64,000 nucleotides of DNA, taken from positions 5,642,001 to 5,706,000 of the forward strand of contig NZ_CP036287.1 in NCBI RefSeq assembly GCF_007748095.1. The letters are read 5' to 3'. A program made the translations under genes and the position numbers. The stretch is from Engelhardtia mirabilis. Its GTDB lineage: Bacteria > Planctomycetota > UBA1135 > GCA-002686595. This document shows, piece after piece, positions 38,339-46,833 of the stretch. Position 1 is the stretch's first letter. Every line of letters starts with the position of its first letter. Below the pieces are notes generated by a model that worked only from the letters and a program-made list of their open reading frames with translations, ran no database searches and was not told the DNA's origin.

Positions 38339-39544
38339 GTGGGGCGAGTCAAAGATTCGACTAATAAGTTGCAAGTTTCGGGCAAGTCGGGCTCGGCCGC
38401 GCCGATGGTTGCATCATGACGACCAAGATGGGACGGCCGAAGGCGAAGCTCGTGTTGTCCGAGCAGGAGCGCGCGGAGTTGAATCGGCTGGTTCGGCGTC
38501 GCTCGACGCCTGCGGCAGTGGCGGAGCGGGCGCGCGCCATCCTTCGCTGTGCGAAGGGGCTGGACAATACCGATGTCGCCGACGAGTTGGGGCTGCACTT
38601 TCAGACCGTTGGTCGCTGGCGTCGCCGATTCGTGAAGGAGCGTCTGGACGCGCTGTACGACGAGCCTCGGATTGGACGGCCGAGGAGCGTCTCAGATGAC
38701 GATGTCGCCCGCGTCGTGGACATGACGCTCCACCGTAAGCCGAAAACCGGGACCCACTGGAGCTCCCGCCAAGTCGCGAACGAGCTCGGATTGTCTCAGA
38801 GCGCTGTGGCGCGGATCTGGAAGGCCTTCAGCCTTCGTCCAGACCGCAGCGAGTCCTTCTCCTTGTCCCGCGACCCTCAGTTCGTCGAGAAGGTCCGGGA
38901 CATCGTGGGACTGTACATGAGCCCTCCGGACAATGCGCTCGTGCTCTGCGTCGACGAGAAGTCCCAGATGCAGGCACTGGATCGCACTCAGCCCCTGCTG
39001 CCGATGACGCCGACGCACCCGGAGCGACGCTCGAATACCTACGTGCGCCACGGGACGACGTCGCTGTTCGCAGCGCTCGACATCGCCACGGGGCGAGTCA
39101 TCGGCAAGTGCTTCCGTCGACACAGGTCGAAGGAGTTCCTGAAGTTCCTGGGCGAGATCGAGCAGTCCGTGCCCAAGGAGCTGGACGTCCACCTCGTGAT
39201 GGACAACTACGCCACGCACAAGACGCCAGCCGTGAAGCGGTGGCTGCTACGCCGACCCCGATTTCACGTGCACTTCACGCCGACGACGTCGTCCTGGCTC
39301 AACCTCGTCGAGAGCTGGTTCTCGATCGTCTCCCGGCGAGTGACTGAGCGCGGCGTCCATCGAAGTACGGCTGCGCTCGAGAAGGACGTGAGGGCGTTCA
39401 TCGATGCCCACAACGACGAGCCGAAGCCGTACGTCTGGACCAAGACCGCAGACCAGATCCTCGCCAGCCTCCGCCGCTACTGCGACACAGCGAACGCCAC
39501 TCGTTCCCGGCAAACAAATGAGTCGAAGCTTTGACTCACCCCAC
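38339..39544 (+). mobile_element. Complete IS630-family insertion sequence (1206 bp)
   Basis: Terminal inverted repeats of 24 bases with 2 mismatches (38339-38362 and 39521-39544; GTGGGGYGAGTCAAAG at each end) bracket a single intact transposase gene. TA flanks both ends (38337-38338 and 39545-39546) within CTAG, the family's target duplication. The left TA is also the right flank of the MITE, so the IS seems to have inserted into the CTAG at the MITE edge, or the reverse. Intact ends and gene suggest it is potentially active. Confidence 0.92.
38416..39534 (+). CDS. IS630-family transposase
   Basis: 372 residues. Residues 1-145 hold the two helix-turn-helix DNA-binding regions (GLDNTDVADELGLHFQTVGRWRR; SSRQVANELGLSQSAVARIW). 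The DDE catalytic core follows: first Asp in LCVDEKSQ, second Asp in LVMDNYATHK, and Glu in SWLNLVESWF. The gene fills the element between its inverted repeats, without the programmed frameshift seen in some relatives. It cuts and joins the element at TA dinucleotides. Confidence 0.96.
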   Translation: MTTKMGRPKAKLVLSEQERAELNRLVRRRSTPAAVAERARAILRCAKGLDNTDVADELGLHFQTVGRWRRRFVKERLDALYDEPRIGRPRSVSDDDVARVVDMTLHRKPKTGTHWSSRQVANELGLSQSAVARIWKAFSLRPDRSESFSLSRDPQFVEKVRDIVGLYMSPPDNALVLCVDEKSQMQALDRTQPLLPMTPTHPERRSNTYVRHGTTSLFAALDIATGRVIGKCFRRHRSKEFLKFLGEIEQSVPKELDVHLVMDNYATHKTPAVKRWLLRRPRFHVHFTPTTSSWLNLVESWFSIVSRRVTERGVHRSTAALEKDVRAFIDAHNDEPKPYVWTKTADQILASLRRYCDTANATRSRQTNESKL

Positions 39545-39743
39545 TAGGCGGGGCGTGCTGACCGGGCTGCGCCCAGGGACGAAGGGCGGCCGCGGGCCCC
39601 CGATTGGACACCGCTGGGGGTGGATCCCGGGGACCGTCGGGGGCTAGAACCCCCCTGTGTTCCAACCCACCGAAGGCGAAGAGACCTGGATCGAGAAGCC
39701 AGCGGGTGGCGATCGGGGCCGGTCGCCCAGATCGCGCGGGCCC

Positions 39744-40721
39744 ATGGCGGTGATCGGAGCTGGGATCGCCGGCCTGGCTGCTGCCCGCTCCTTGTCCCGA
39801 GCGGGGCTCTCCGTGGTGGTCTTCGACAAGGGTCGAGGCCCCGGGGGCCGGACCTCGACGCGCAGGGCCGAGCCGGTGTCCTTCGACCACGGCGCCCAGT
39901 ACTTCACGGCCCGCGACGAGCGCTTCAGGGCCGCGGTCGCGACCTGGACCGAGGCCGGGCTGGTCGCACCTTGGAAGGGGCGCATCGCTACCCTCGGCTC
40001 CGCGGGCAGCGCCTCCACCTCCGGGTCGGTGGAACGCTTGGTCGGCGTCCCCGGCATGAACGCCGTGGCCAAGCACCTGGCCCGGGGCCTCGACGTGCGT
40101 TGCGGCGTCCGCGTCGCGGCGCTGGCGGAGCGGAGCGCTGCGGGTTGGGTCCTGCGCTCGAGCGAGGGCGACGCGCTGGGCGAGTTCGCGCAGGTACTCC
40201 TGACCGTGCCCGGGCCCCAGGCGGCCGAGCTACTGCCCGCGACGACGCCCCTGGCCGCCACCGCGGCCGCGGTCGAGATGTCGGCCTGCTCCGCGGCGCT
40301 GTTGACCTTCGACGGCGCCTGGGACCTGCCCTTCGACGGCGCCTTCGTCGAGGGTCGAGCCCTCGCTTGGGTCGCGCGCAACTCGAGCAAGCCCGGTCGT
40401 CCGCCCGGCGAGGCGTGGGTCCTGCACACGAACCCCGCCTGGTCCCTCGAACATTGGGACGACGAGCCGTCGTCCCAAATCGCCGCGCTGCTCGCCGAGT
40501 TGGAGCGCCTGGCCGGACGTCCGGCGCCGCCGGTCGTGGCATCGGACCTGCACCGCTGGCGCTACGCCGTTGCTACCGACCCGCTCGATGCCGGGTGCCT
40601 GGTGGATTCGCAGCGGGGCTTGGTCCTGGCCGGGGACTGGTGCCAGGGCAATCGGGTCGAGGGCGCCTGGCTCTCGGGTGTCGCCGCCGCCGATCGGCTG
40701 CGAGGCGACGCCGTCGATTGA
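39744..40721 (+). CDS. Renalase-like FAD-dependent oxidoreductase
   Basis: 325 residues from MAVIGAGIAGL; a GTG 29 codons upstream (39657) is possible. The N-terminus is a Rossmann dinucleotide-binding motif (GAGIAGLAAARSLSRAG) followed by the second FAD contact GPGGRTSTRR, then FDHGAQYFTARD, the conserved block of renalase-like flavoproteins. The C-terminal FAD block is LVLAGDWCQGNRVEGAWLSG. Renalases oxidise isomeric dihydronicotinamides; the bacterial relatives' substrates are often unknown. It lies just downstream of the IS and converges with the porin gene. Confidence 0.88.
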   Translation: MAVIGAGIAGLAAARSLSRAGLSVVVFDKGRGPGGRTSTRRAEPVSFDHGAQYFTARDERFRAAVATWTEAGLVAPWKGRIATLGSAGSASTSGSVERLVGVPGMNAVAKHLARGLDVRCGVRVAALAERSAAGWVLRSSEGDALGEFAQVLLTVPGPQAAELLPATTPLAATAAAVEMSACSAALLTFDGAWDLPFDGAFVEGRALAWVARNSSKPGRPPGEAWVLHTNPAWSLEHWDDEPSSQIAALLAELERLAGRPAPPVVASDLHRWRYAVATDPLDAGCLVDSQRGLVLAGDWCQGNRVEGAWLSGVAAADRLRGDAVD

Positions 40722-40818
40722 ATCACCGGCGCGCCCGTTCGACAGTCAGGCGGGACCTCGTTCGATCGCGGCTCCAGCGATAGACCGACCGAGGGACCCG
40801 CCCGACTCGGCAGGCTTT

Positions 40819-42240
40819 CTAGAAGGCGTAGGAGAGCTGCAGGTAGACGAAGTCCGTGTCCGCGTCGAGACCGACGTCGTCGAGCACCGACCCGGTCCAG
40901 AAGTGCGAGTAGCCCGCCTGCCAGGTGGTGTGGCGATCGATGCGGCTGGTCAGCACGAGGTCCAGCTCCTGTCCGATGTCGCTCGAGCCGCTGCCGCCAC
41001 CCGCGGTCCCGGCGATCGGTGCGCCGCCGGCGTTGTAGATCGCGTCGCCGTCGTTCGTGCGCAGGAACTGGTGGGCGGTCACAGCCAGGGTCGTGCGCTC
41101 GCCCACGGGCCAGGTGCCACCCAGGCCGATGTCGATCGCGTTCTGGCGACCCAGGGTGTCCGCGATCCCGTAGTAGGCGTGGCCCAGGGGGTAGGGCGTG
41201 TCGAAGGTCCCGACCGAGCCGCCGGCGCTCGAATCGCCGCTGCCGATCTCGATCAGAGCGTTCAGGCGCGGGGCGCCATCGCCCACGAAGCTGACGCCGA
41301 ACTCGCCGCCGACCATCCAGGCGTGGATGTCCTGGGAGTCGATGTCGCCCTCCTGCACGGCAAACTCGAGCTCGAAGTCGGTCTCACCCTTGGCCGCGGG
41401 TCGGGCGTAGCGCGCGCCCAGGGTGTAGCGGTCCTCGTTGCCGGTGGTGCCGTTGAACGTGCGGCCGTCGCGTTGGGTGCCGAGCAGGTAGAGGTCAAGG
41501 ACCTTGCCATCCAGGCCGCGCGTGCCGTAGAGACCGAAGAGCTGGTCGTCGCCCGCCTCGTTGAACGCGTCGTCGTCGACAACCACGAACTCGGTCCAGA
41601 AGGCATCGACGTTCCAATCGCCCAGGGGAACGCGCGCGGACGCTCCGTCCCAAGTGCGCAGAACGTTGGCCCAGGGCAGCGGGCTGACCAGGCGCTGACG
41701 ACCGAAGGCCAGGGCCTGGCGACCCACGCGCAGGGTCAAGGGACGCTCCTGTCCGACGTCGAAGCCCTGCTCGAGGAAGCCCTGGTGCACGTCGAGTTGG
41801 TCCTCGTCGATGGAACGCGTGCCGCCGGGCAACTGGCGGTCCCAGGCCAGGGCGCTCTTGAGCTCCACATACGCGCGGAAGCCCGAGCTGTGCTGCAGGT
41901 CACCGTGGGCGCGCAGTCGCAGGAGCTCGAAGATGTCGTCCGAGCGCGGACTTCCATTCTCGGTCTGGCCGAAGTTCGACCAGCCCTCGATCCGGCCACG
42001 CGCGCGCCCGCCGACGGTCAGGCGCCAGTCGCCGGCGTCGTCCAACGCCATCCACTTGAGCCTGTCGGCCCAGTCGCGTTGCTCGGCAGGTAGCGTCTCG
42101 ATGCCAGACCAGTCCTCGTTCTGCGGGTTGAGCTGGTACTTCGGCCGCGTCCACTCGCCCTGGGCCGAGACCGCCGGAGCGAGGCCGATGAGGGCGGAGA
42201 GACCGATGAGTGCGGGACTGACTCGGGCGGGACGCTGCAT
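40819..42240 (-). CDS. Alginate-export-type outer membrane porin
   Basis: 473 residues. Signal peptide to about residue 26 (APAVSAQ). The rest is a run of amphipathic beta strands with a C-terminal aromatic residue (VYLQLSYAF), as for outer-membrane barrels. The segments LTLRVGRQALAFGRQRLVSPLPW and GDWRLTVGGRARGRIEGW fit the alginate_exp family, which forms anion-selective barrels. It is the last gene downstream of the polyferredoxin (144-base gap). Alginate itself is not implied, as no alginate genes are present. Confidence 0.85.
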   Translation of the reverse strand: MQRPARVSPALIGLSALIGLAPAVSAQGEWTRPKYQLNPQNEDWSGIETLPAEQRDWADRLKWMALDDAGDWRLTVGGRARGRIEGWSNFGQTENGSPRSDDIFELLRLRAHGDLQHSSGFRAYVELKSALAWDRQLPGGTRSIDEDQLDVHQGFLEQGFDVGQERPLTLRVGRQALAFGRQRLVSPLPWANVLRTWDGASARVPLGDWNVDAFWTEFVVVDDDAFNEAGDDQLFGLYGTRGLDGKVLDLYLLGTQRDGRTFNGTTGNEDRYTLGARYARPAAKGETDFELEFAVQEGDIDSQDIHAWMVGGEFGVSFVGDGAPRLNALIEIGSGDSSAGGSVGTFDTPYPLGHAYYGIADTLGRQNAIDIGLGGTWPVGERTTLAVTAHQFLRTNDGDAIYNAGGAPIAGTAGGGSGSSDIGQELDLVLTSRIDRHTTWQAGYSHFWTGSVLDDVGLDADTDFVYLQLSYAF

Positions 42241-42384
42241 GGTGGGAGGATGGGCCTGGACGGGACACGCCCTTGGCTCGGGCGAATTGTCCGGGAATCT
42301 ACCACGCCTCCCCGATCTCGGGCCGGCCCCAGAGGCAACAGACGCCGGTCAGTCTGCGACCCGTCGAACTGGGGATATGGCGAC

Positions 42385-43806
42385 TCAGCGGTCGCGAATC
42401 CCGAGGCTCTTGACGAAGGCGTCCAGCGGTCGATCGGAGCCCTCGTAGCGATCCGCGTGGGTCGAGCCGTTCTCCAGCTTCAGCACGCCCCGCGGGCAGA
42501 CGCTGGCGCAGACGCCACAGCCCACGCACGACGCCCGCACGATGTTCTCCGACTTCTGCGCGTAGCTCCGCACGTCGATGCCCATCTCGCAATAGGTCGA
42601 GCAGTTGCCACAGGACATGCACTGGTCGCCGTTGGTGGTGATCCGGAAGCGCGAGTAGAAGCGCTGCCAGATCCCCAGGATCGCCGCCTGGGGGCAGCCG
42701 AAGCGGCACCACACCCGATTGCCGAGCAGGGGGTAGAAGCCCACGCCGACCACACCGCTGAACACCGCGCCGATGTAGAAGCCGTACCACTGCCGCACGC
42801 CGCCGGACCAGGAGCCGTAGACCGCGCCGGTGGTCTTGTAGTCGATCCACAGCGAGACGGTCACCGCCAGCACGGCGGCCAAGACCGAGTGGATCATCCA
42901 GCGCTCGATCTTCCAGGCGCGGGTCGAGTTGTCGGACAGCTGCCGCCAGGGATCGCCGAGGGTCTCCGCCAGGCCGCCGCAGCCGCAGACCCAGGAGCAG
43001 TACCAGCGCTTGCCGAAGAAGTAGGTCAGGATCGGCGTCGCCACCACCAGGCCCACGGCCCAGACCAGCAGGAACAGACCGAAGGCACCCGCGCCGGTGA
43101 ACTCGCCCCACTTCTCGGGCCAGATGTAATTCTGCTTCAGCGGCCAGATGCCGTTGAACTCCATGTAGGGCTTCTGGAACAACACCAGCAGGTTCGGCAG
43201 CAGCCAAGCGAAACCGAACTGGAATACCATCACGCTGGCGGTGCGGATCTGGTGGTACCGGCTGTGGCGGTACTTCATGAACATCCGCACGCCGAAGACC
43301 AGGATCGCGGTGGTGTAGAGCACCCCGTACAGGAACCAGCGCGAGGCGGGATAGCCGGTGACCAGCTGGGCCAGGGGGTCGACCGTCGCCACCAGACCGG
43401 TCGGCGGACCGTCGGCGCTCTCCCCCAGCACCTGCGGGAACCAGTAGATCAAGACGTACATGCCGGTCATGAAGATGCCCGCCAGCCAACCCAACGCACC
43501 GCGCGAGAGGGCCGAGCGGAACCAGATGCCGTCGTGCTTGATGCCGGGCGTGGTGCCGGCGTACAGGCGCCAGAACCAGAGCGACGTGCCGAGGGCGATC
43601 GAACCCCAGGACAGGGCCATTCCGCCCCAGGTGCCGCTCAGGGCCGTGCCGCCGATCTGGGCCACGAGGGTCAACAGACCGGCGCCGAGCAGACCCAAGC
43701 AGAGCTTCTGATCCAGGGGCAGGCGCGGCCGCTCCACGCGCGGCGGTTCGCCGAAGCCCTCCGCCTCCTCGTCGAAGTCGTAGGCCAGGGTCCGGGGATC
43801 GATCAC
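42385..43806 (-). CDS. Membrane polyferredoxin, NapH/NosR-like 4Fe-4S protein
   Basis: 473 residues, GTG start overlapping the upstream stop (GTGA). About seven membrane helices. Two Cys motifs on membrane loops (WYCSWVCGCG and WCRFGCPQA) match the CxxxCP-type motifs of NapH/NosR proteins. Two [4Fe-4S] clusters near the C-terminus: CMSCGNCSTYC (396-406) and CVGCGVCASVCP (427-438). Such proteins move electrons across or along the membrane from quinol or flavin donors. Translationally coupled to an FAD oxidoreductase, probably its redox partner. No nitrate or N2O reductase gene is nearby. Confidence 0.9.
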   Translation of the reverse strand: MIDPRTLAYDFDEEAEGFGEPPRVERPRLPLDQKLCLGLLGAGLLTLVAQIGGTALSGTWGGMALSWGSIALGTSLWFWRLYAGTTPGIKHDGIWFRSALSRGALGWLAGIFMTGMYVLIYWFPQVLGESADGPPTGLVATVDPLAQLVTGYPASRWFLYGVLYTTAILVFGVRMFMKYRHSRYHQIRTASVMVFQFGFAWLLPNLLVLFQKPYMEFNGIWPLKQNYIWPEKWGEFTGAGAFGLFLLVWAVGLVVATPILTYFFGKRWYCSWVCGCGGLAETLGDPWRQLSDNSTRAWKIERWMIHSVLAAVLAVTVSLWIDYKTTGAVYGSWSGGVRQWYGFYIGAVFSGVVGVGFYPLLGNRVWCRFGCPQAAILGIWQRFYSRFRITTNGDQCMSCGNCSTYCEMGIDVRSYAQKSENIVRASCVGCGVCASVCPRGVLKLENGSTHADRYEGSDRPLDAFVKSLGIRDR

Positions 43807-45146
43807 GGGCGCGCCCCTCGCATGGACGTGGCCATGGTCGGCTCGAAGCGCGGCTCGAACTCCGGATCGAAGTTCGCCTCGCCCAGGTGGTCGAGCACGT
43901 AGTCGAGCCCGCGCCCCTCGGACAGCCAGCGCCGACAGACCTCGTGCCGGTAGCGCAGGCCCACGACGTTGAAGCCGGCGACCCGGTCACCCTCCGCCAG
44001 GGCGATCCGCATGCCCATCTGCCTGCTTTCGTGCTGCCACCAAAGACTCTCTTGACCGCGACCGCCGGGCCGAACCTCGCCGTAGGTCTGGTATTCGAGA
44101 TCGAGGAACTTGGCCGAGTTGTACCAGAGGCCCGGGTCGTAGCTCGGCGCGGCGCCGGCCGCTCGCGAGTCGGCCGCGATCGACTCCGCTACCAGACGCC
44201 CCTGCAACCTGCCCGTGTACCAGACCTGTTGCAGAAGGTTGCGCTCGTCACCCTCGCGCCGGATCTCCGCGCAGTCACCGGCGGCCCAGATGTCTTCCGC
44301 GCTCGTGCGCAGGCCGTCGTCGACCAGCACGCCGCGTTCGCACTCGATCTGCGTGTCGCCCACGAGGTCCAGGTTGGGGCTGACGCCGGCCGTCAGGCCC
44401 ACGATCTGCGCTTCCAAGCGCTCGCCCGCCTTGGTCACGATGGCGCCGGCGCGCCCGGTGCCATCGTCGACGATCTCCGCCAACTCGCTCTCGAGTCGCA
44501 GGCCGATGCCGGCCGCATCGATCGCGCGACCGACCATGCGCGCCTCATCCTCCGGCAGCACGTTGCTCCAGTAGGCTGGCTCGCGCACCAGGAGCGTCGG
44601 GTGGATCCCGCGCGAGTGCAGCATCTCCGCCAACTCGATCCCGATCAGGCCGCCGCCGACGATCACCGCCTGCCGCGCACCTTCGCAGTTGTCGTGCAAC
44701 AGCTTGAGGTCCATCAGGCCGTAGAGACCCTGAACACCGCGCAGATCCTGTCCCGGCCAGTCGAAGCGGTTCGGCTTCGAGCCCGTTGCCAACAGCAGGC
44801 GATCGAACGTCAACTCACCGCCCCGGTGCAGGCGCAGTCGCTTGGCGGGCGCGTCGAGCTCGACGGCCCAGTCGCGGACCAGGTCGATGCGTTGCTTGGG
44901 CCAGAAGCTGTCCTCCTGCAGCTTGGTGTCCTGGTAGCGCATGTGCCCTATGAACACGTACATCAGCGCTGGCCGGGAGTAGGGGTGGGCCGACTCGCCG
45001 GAGATCATCGTGATCTGCCAGTCCGGTCGGAGCTCGCGGAGGCGGACCGCGGCGCTCGCGCCGGTGATCCCGTTGCCGAGGATGACGACGTGCAAGGTTT
45101 GGATGGCGTGGGTGGTTCGAGGGGATCGCAGCTGCGCGCGCCGCAT
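43803..45146 (-). CDS. NAD(P)/FAD-dependent oxidoreductase (NirB/rubredoxin-reductase-like)
   Basis: 447 residues from MRRAQLRS; the conserved fold starts about 17 residues later (VVILGNGITGASAA, FAD-binding), so a slightly shorter start is possible. The second dinucleotide-binding motif is AVIVGGGLIGIELAEMLHSRG, and the C-terminal FAD block is IWAAGDCAEI. These mark the pyridine nucleotide-disulfide oxidoreductase-like family with single-chain nitrite reductase and rubredoxin reductase members. An extra C-terminal region of about 120 residues is atypical. The gene overlaps the polyferredoxin gene, suggesting electron transfer between them. Confidence 0.9.
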   Translation of the reverse strand: MRRAQLRSPRTTHAIQTLHVVILGNGITGASAAVRLRELRPDWQITMISGESAHPYSRPALMYVFIGHMRYQDTKLQEDSFWPKQRIDLVRDWAVELDAPAKRLRLHRGGELTFDRLLLATGSKPNRFDWPGQDLRGVQGLYGLMDLKLLHDNCEGARQAVIVGGGLIGIELAEMLHSRGIHPTLLVREPAYWSNVLPEDEARMVGRAIDAAGIGLRLESELAEIVDDGTGRAGAIVTKAGERLEAQIVGLTAGVSPNLDLVGDTQIECERGVLVDDGLRTSAEDIWAAGDCAEIRREGDERNLLQQVWYTGRLQGRLVAESIAADSRAAGAAPSYDPGLWYNSAKFLDLEYQTYGEVRPGGRGQESLWWQHESRQMGMRIALAEGDRVAGFNVVGLRYRHEVCRRWLSEGRGLDYVLDHLGEANFDPEFEPRFEPTMATSMRGARP

Positions 45147-45228
45147 CGGTTCCGGCCAGGGTACGCCGCCGGCTGCGCGGGCGTGACCACCTGCCGCGAG
45201 CCGATCCGCCGCCGCGCGAGCTCCGCGT

Positions 45229-46833
45229 TCAGATGCCGTCGCGCAAGAGGCGCTTGGCGATCTTGCCCGAACCCGTGCGCGGCAGGGCTTCCAGCAGGTC
45301 GATGCCCTTGGGCACCTTGAAGCCCGCCAAGCGCCCACGGCAGTGGGCGATCAGCGCCGCGGCGTCCAGGCGTCGCCCCTCGCGCGGCACCACCGCAGCC
45401 CAGACCGCCTCGCCCCACTGGACGTCGGGCCGCCCGAAGGCCGCGGCCTCGAGCACGTCCGGATGCTCGTAGAGCACGTTCTCGACCTCGATCGAGTACA
45501 CGTTCTCACCGCCCGTCAGGATCATGTCCTTGGCGCGGTCGACGATCTCGACGAAGCCGTGGCGGTCCACGCGCGCCAGGTCGCCGGTCCACAGCCAGCC
45601 GTCGCGCAGGGCCTGGGCCGTGGCCTCCGGCTGGCGCCAGTAGCCCGCGGTGACCGTCGCGCCGCGCACCCGGATCTCGCCCACGCTGGTGTCGTCGGCC
45701 GGGACCCGTGCGCCGTCCGCGTCGACCACCTGCAGCTCGATGCCGAGGAAGGGCCGGCCGGTGCGGGCGGAGAGGGCCAGGCGCTCCTCGGCCGAGAGCC
45801 CGGCCTGGGCGCGCCCGAGCTTGCTGAGCGTCAGGTAGGGGCTCGTCTCGGTCATCCCGTAGGTCTGCACGTACTCCGTGCGAAAGGTCGCCACGATCGC
45901 GCGCACCACCTCGGGCGCGATCGGCGCGCCGCCGGAGAGGATCGAGCGCAGGCGCGACCAATCCCGCGCGGCGGCGTCCGTGCGCGCGACCATCGCGCCG
46001 AGCATGGTCGGCACCAGGTTCGTGATCGTGGCGCGCTCGCGCTCCATCAGGTCCAGGGCCGCGCCGGCCTCGAATCGCTCCAGGAACACGTGCCGCCCGC
46101 CGACGAGGGTGATCGCGAAGCTGGCCCAAGCGTCGGCCAGGTGGAACATGGGCGCGATGTGCGCCCAGGTGTCGGTGGGCGCGAGGGACAGCTCGCAGGC
46201 GGCGGCGAGGGCGTGCTGGCACACGTTGCGGTGGCTCAGCATCACACCCTTGGGGCGTCCGGTGGTGCCGCTGGTGTAGTAGAGGTGCGCCAGGTCCCCT
46301 TCGCGCGCGGGGCCCGGTTCGAGCACGCCCGTGGCGTCCGGGCTCTGGGCCAGGGGCTGCAGCTCGATCGCGCCCGAGATCAGCGTGGCCGCCTCTCGTG
46401 CCACTCGCGAATAGCGCTCCTGCGCGAGGAGCAAGACCGGCTCCGCGTCCTCGAGCACTCCCGCGAGCTCGCGCGGCACGAGCCTCACGTTGAGCGGCAC
46501 CGAGACCGCGCCGACGGCTGCCACGGCGAAGTAGGCCTCGAGGAACGCCAGCCCGTTGTCGGCCAGGACCGCGACGCGGTCGCCGCGCCCGACGCCGAGG
46601 TGCGCGTACTGCGCCGCGCGACCGGCCACGCGTGCGGCGAACTCGCTCCAGGTCACCCGCAGCTCGCCGTCCCGCGCTGCCTCGGCGGTCCCGTGGACCT
46701 GGGCCGCCTGGATCAGCAGACGGGGGATGGTCGGCGCGGTATGCCCGTGGTCGGGATGCTCGCATCCCATCGCGGCGTCGGTGGCGGTGCCAGCGACCTC
46801 GCCTATCGGCGAGTCCGGCGCTGCGCCCGTCAC
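45229..46833 (-). CDS. Acyl-CoA synthetase (AMP-binding family)
   Basis: 534 residues, GTG start overlapping the preceding stop (GTGA). The AMP-binding P-loop LYYTSGTTGRPKGVMLSH is intact, as are YGMTETSP, WLWTGDLARVD (adenylate hinge) and the C-terminal lysine block RTGSGKIAKR. This family activates carboxylic acids to acyl-CoA; length and sequence fit medium/long-chain or aromatic acid members. Substrate cannot be told. It is coupled to the upstream alkaline-phosphatase-superfamily gene, while the FAD enzyme follows after 82 bases. Confidence 0.92.
   Translation of the reverse strand: MTGAAPDSPIGEVAGTATDAAMGCEHPDHGHTAPTIPRLLIQAAQVHGTAEAARDGELRVTWSEFAARVAGRAAQYAHLGVGRGDRVAVLADNGLAFLEAYFAVAAVGAVSVPLNVRLVPRELAGVLEDAEPVLLLAQERYSRVAREAATLISGAIELQPLAQSPDATGVLEPGPAREGDLAHLYYTSGTTGRPKGVMLSHRNVCQHALAAACELSLAPTDTWAHIAPMFHLADAWASFAITLVGGRHVFLERFEAGAALDLMERERATITNLVPTMLGAMVARTDAAARDWSRLRSILSGGAPIAPEVVRAIVATFRTEYVQTYGMTETSPYLTLSKLGRAQAGLSAEERLALSARTGRPFLGIELQVVDADGARVPADDTSVGEIRVRGATVTAGYWRQPEATAQALRDGWLWTGDLARVDRHGFVEIVDRAKDMILTGGENVYSIEVENVLYEHPDVLEAAAFGRPDVQWGEAVWAAVVPREGRRLDAAALIAHCRGRLAGFKVPKGIDLLEALPRTGSGKIAKRLLRDGI

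Noticed and set aside
40749..40802. Bulged inverted repeat between the renalase-like and porin genes as a terminator
   Set aside because: Pairing is interrupted (GGCGGG-ACCTCG against CGAGGGACCCGCC) with a long loop; too weak to annotate.
42385..43806. Polyferredoxin as NosR or NapH proper
   Set aside because: No nos or nap catalytic gene is nearby and the NosR flavin domain is missing, so only a family-level call is justified.
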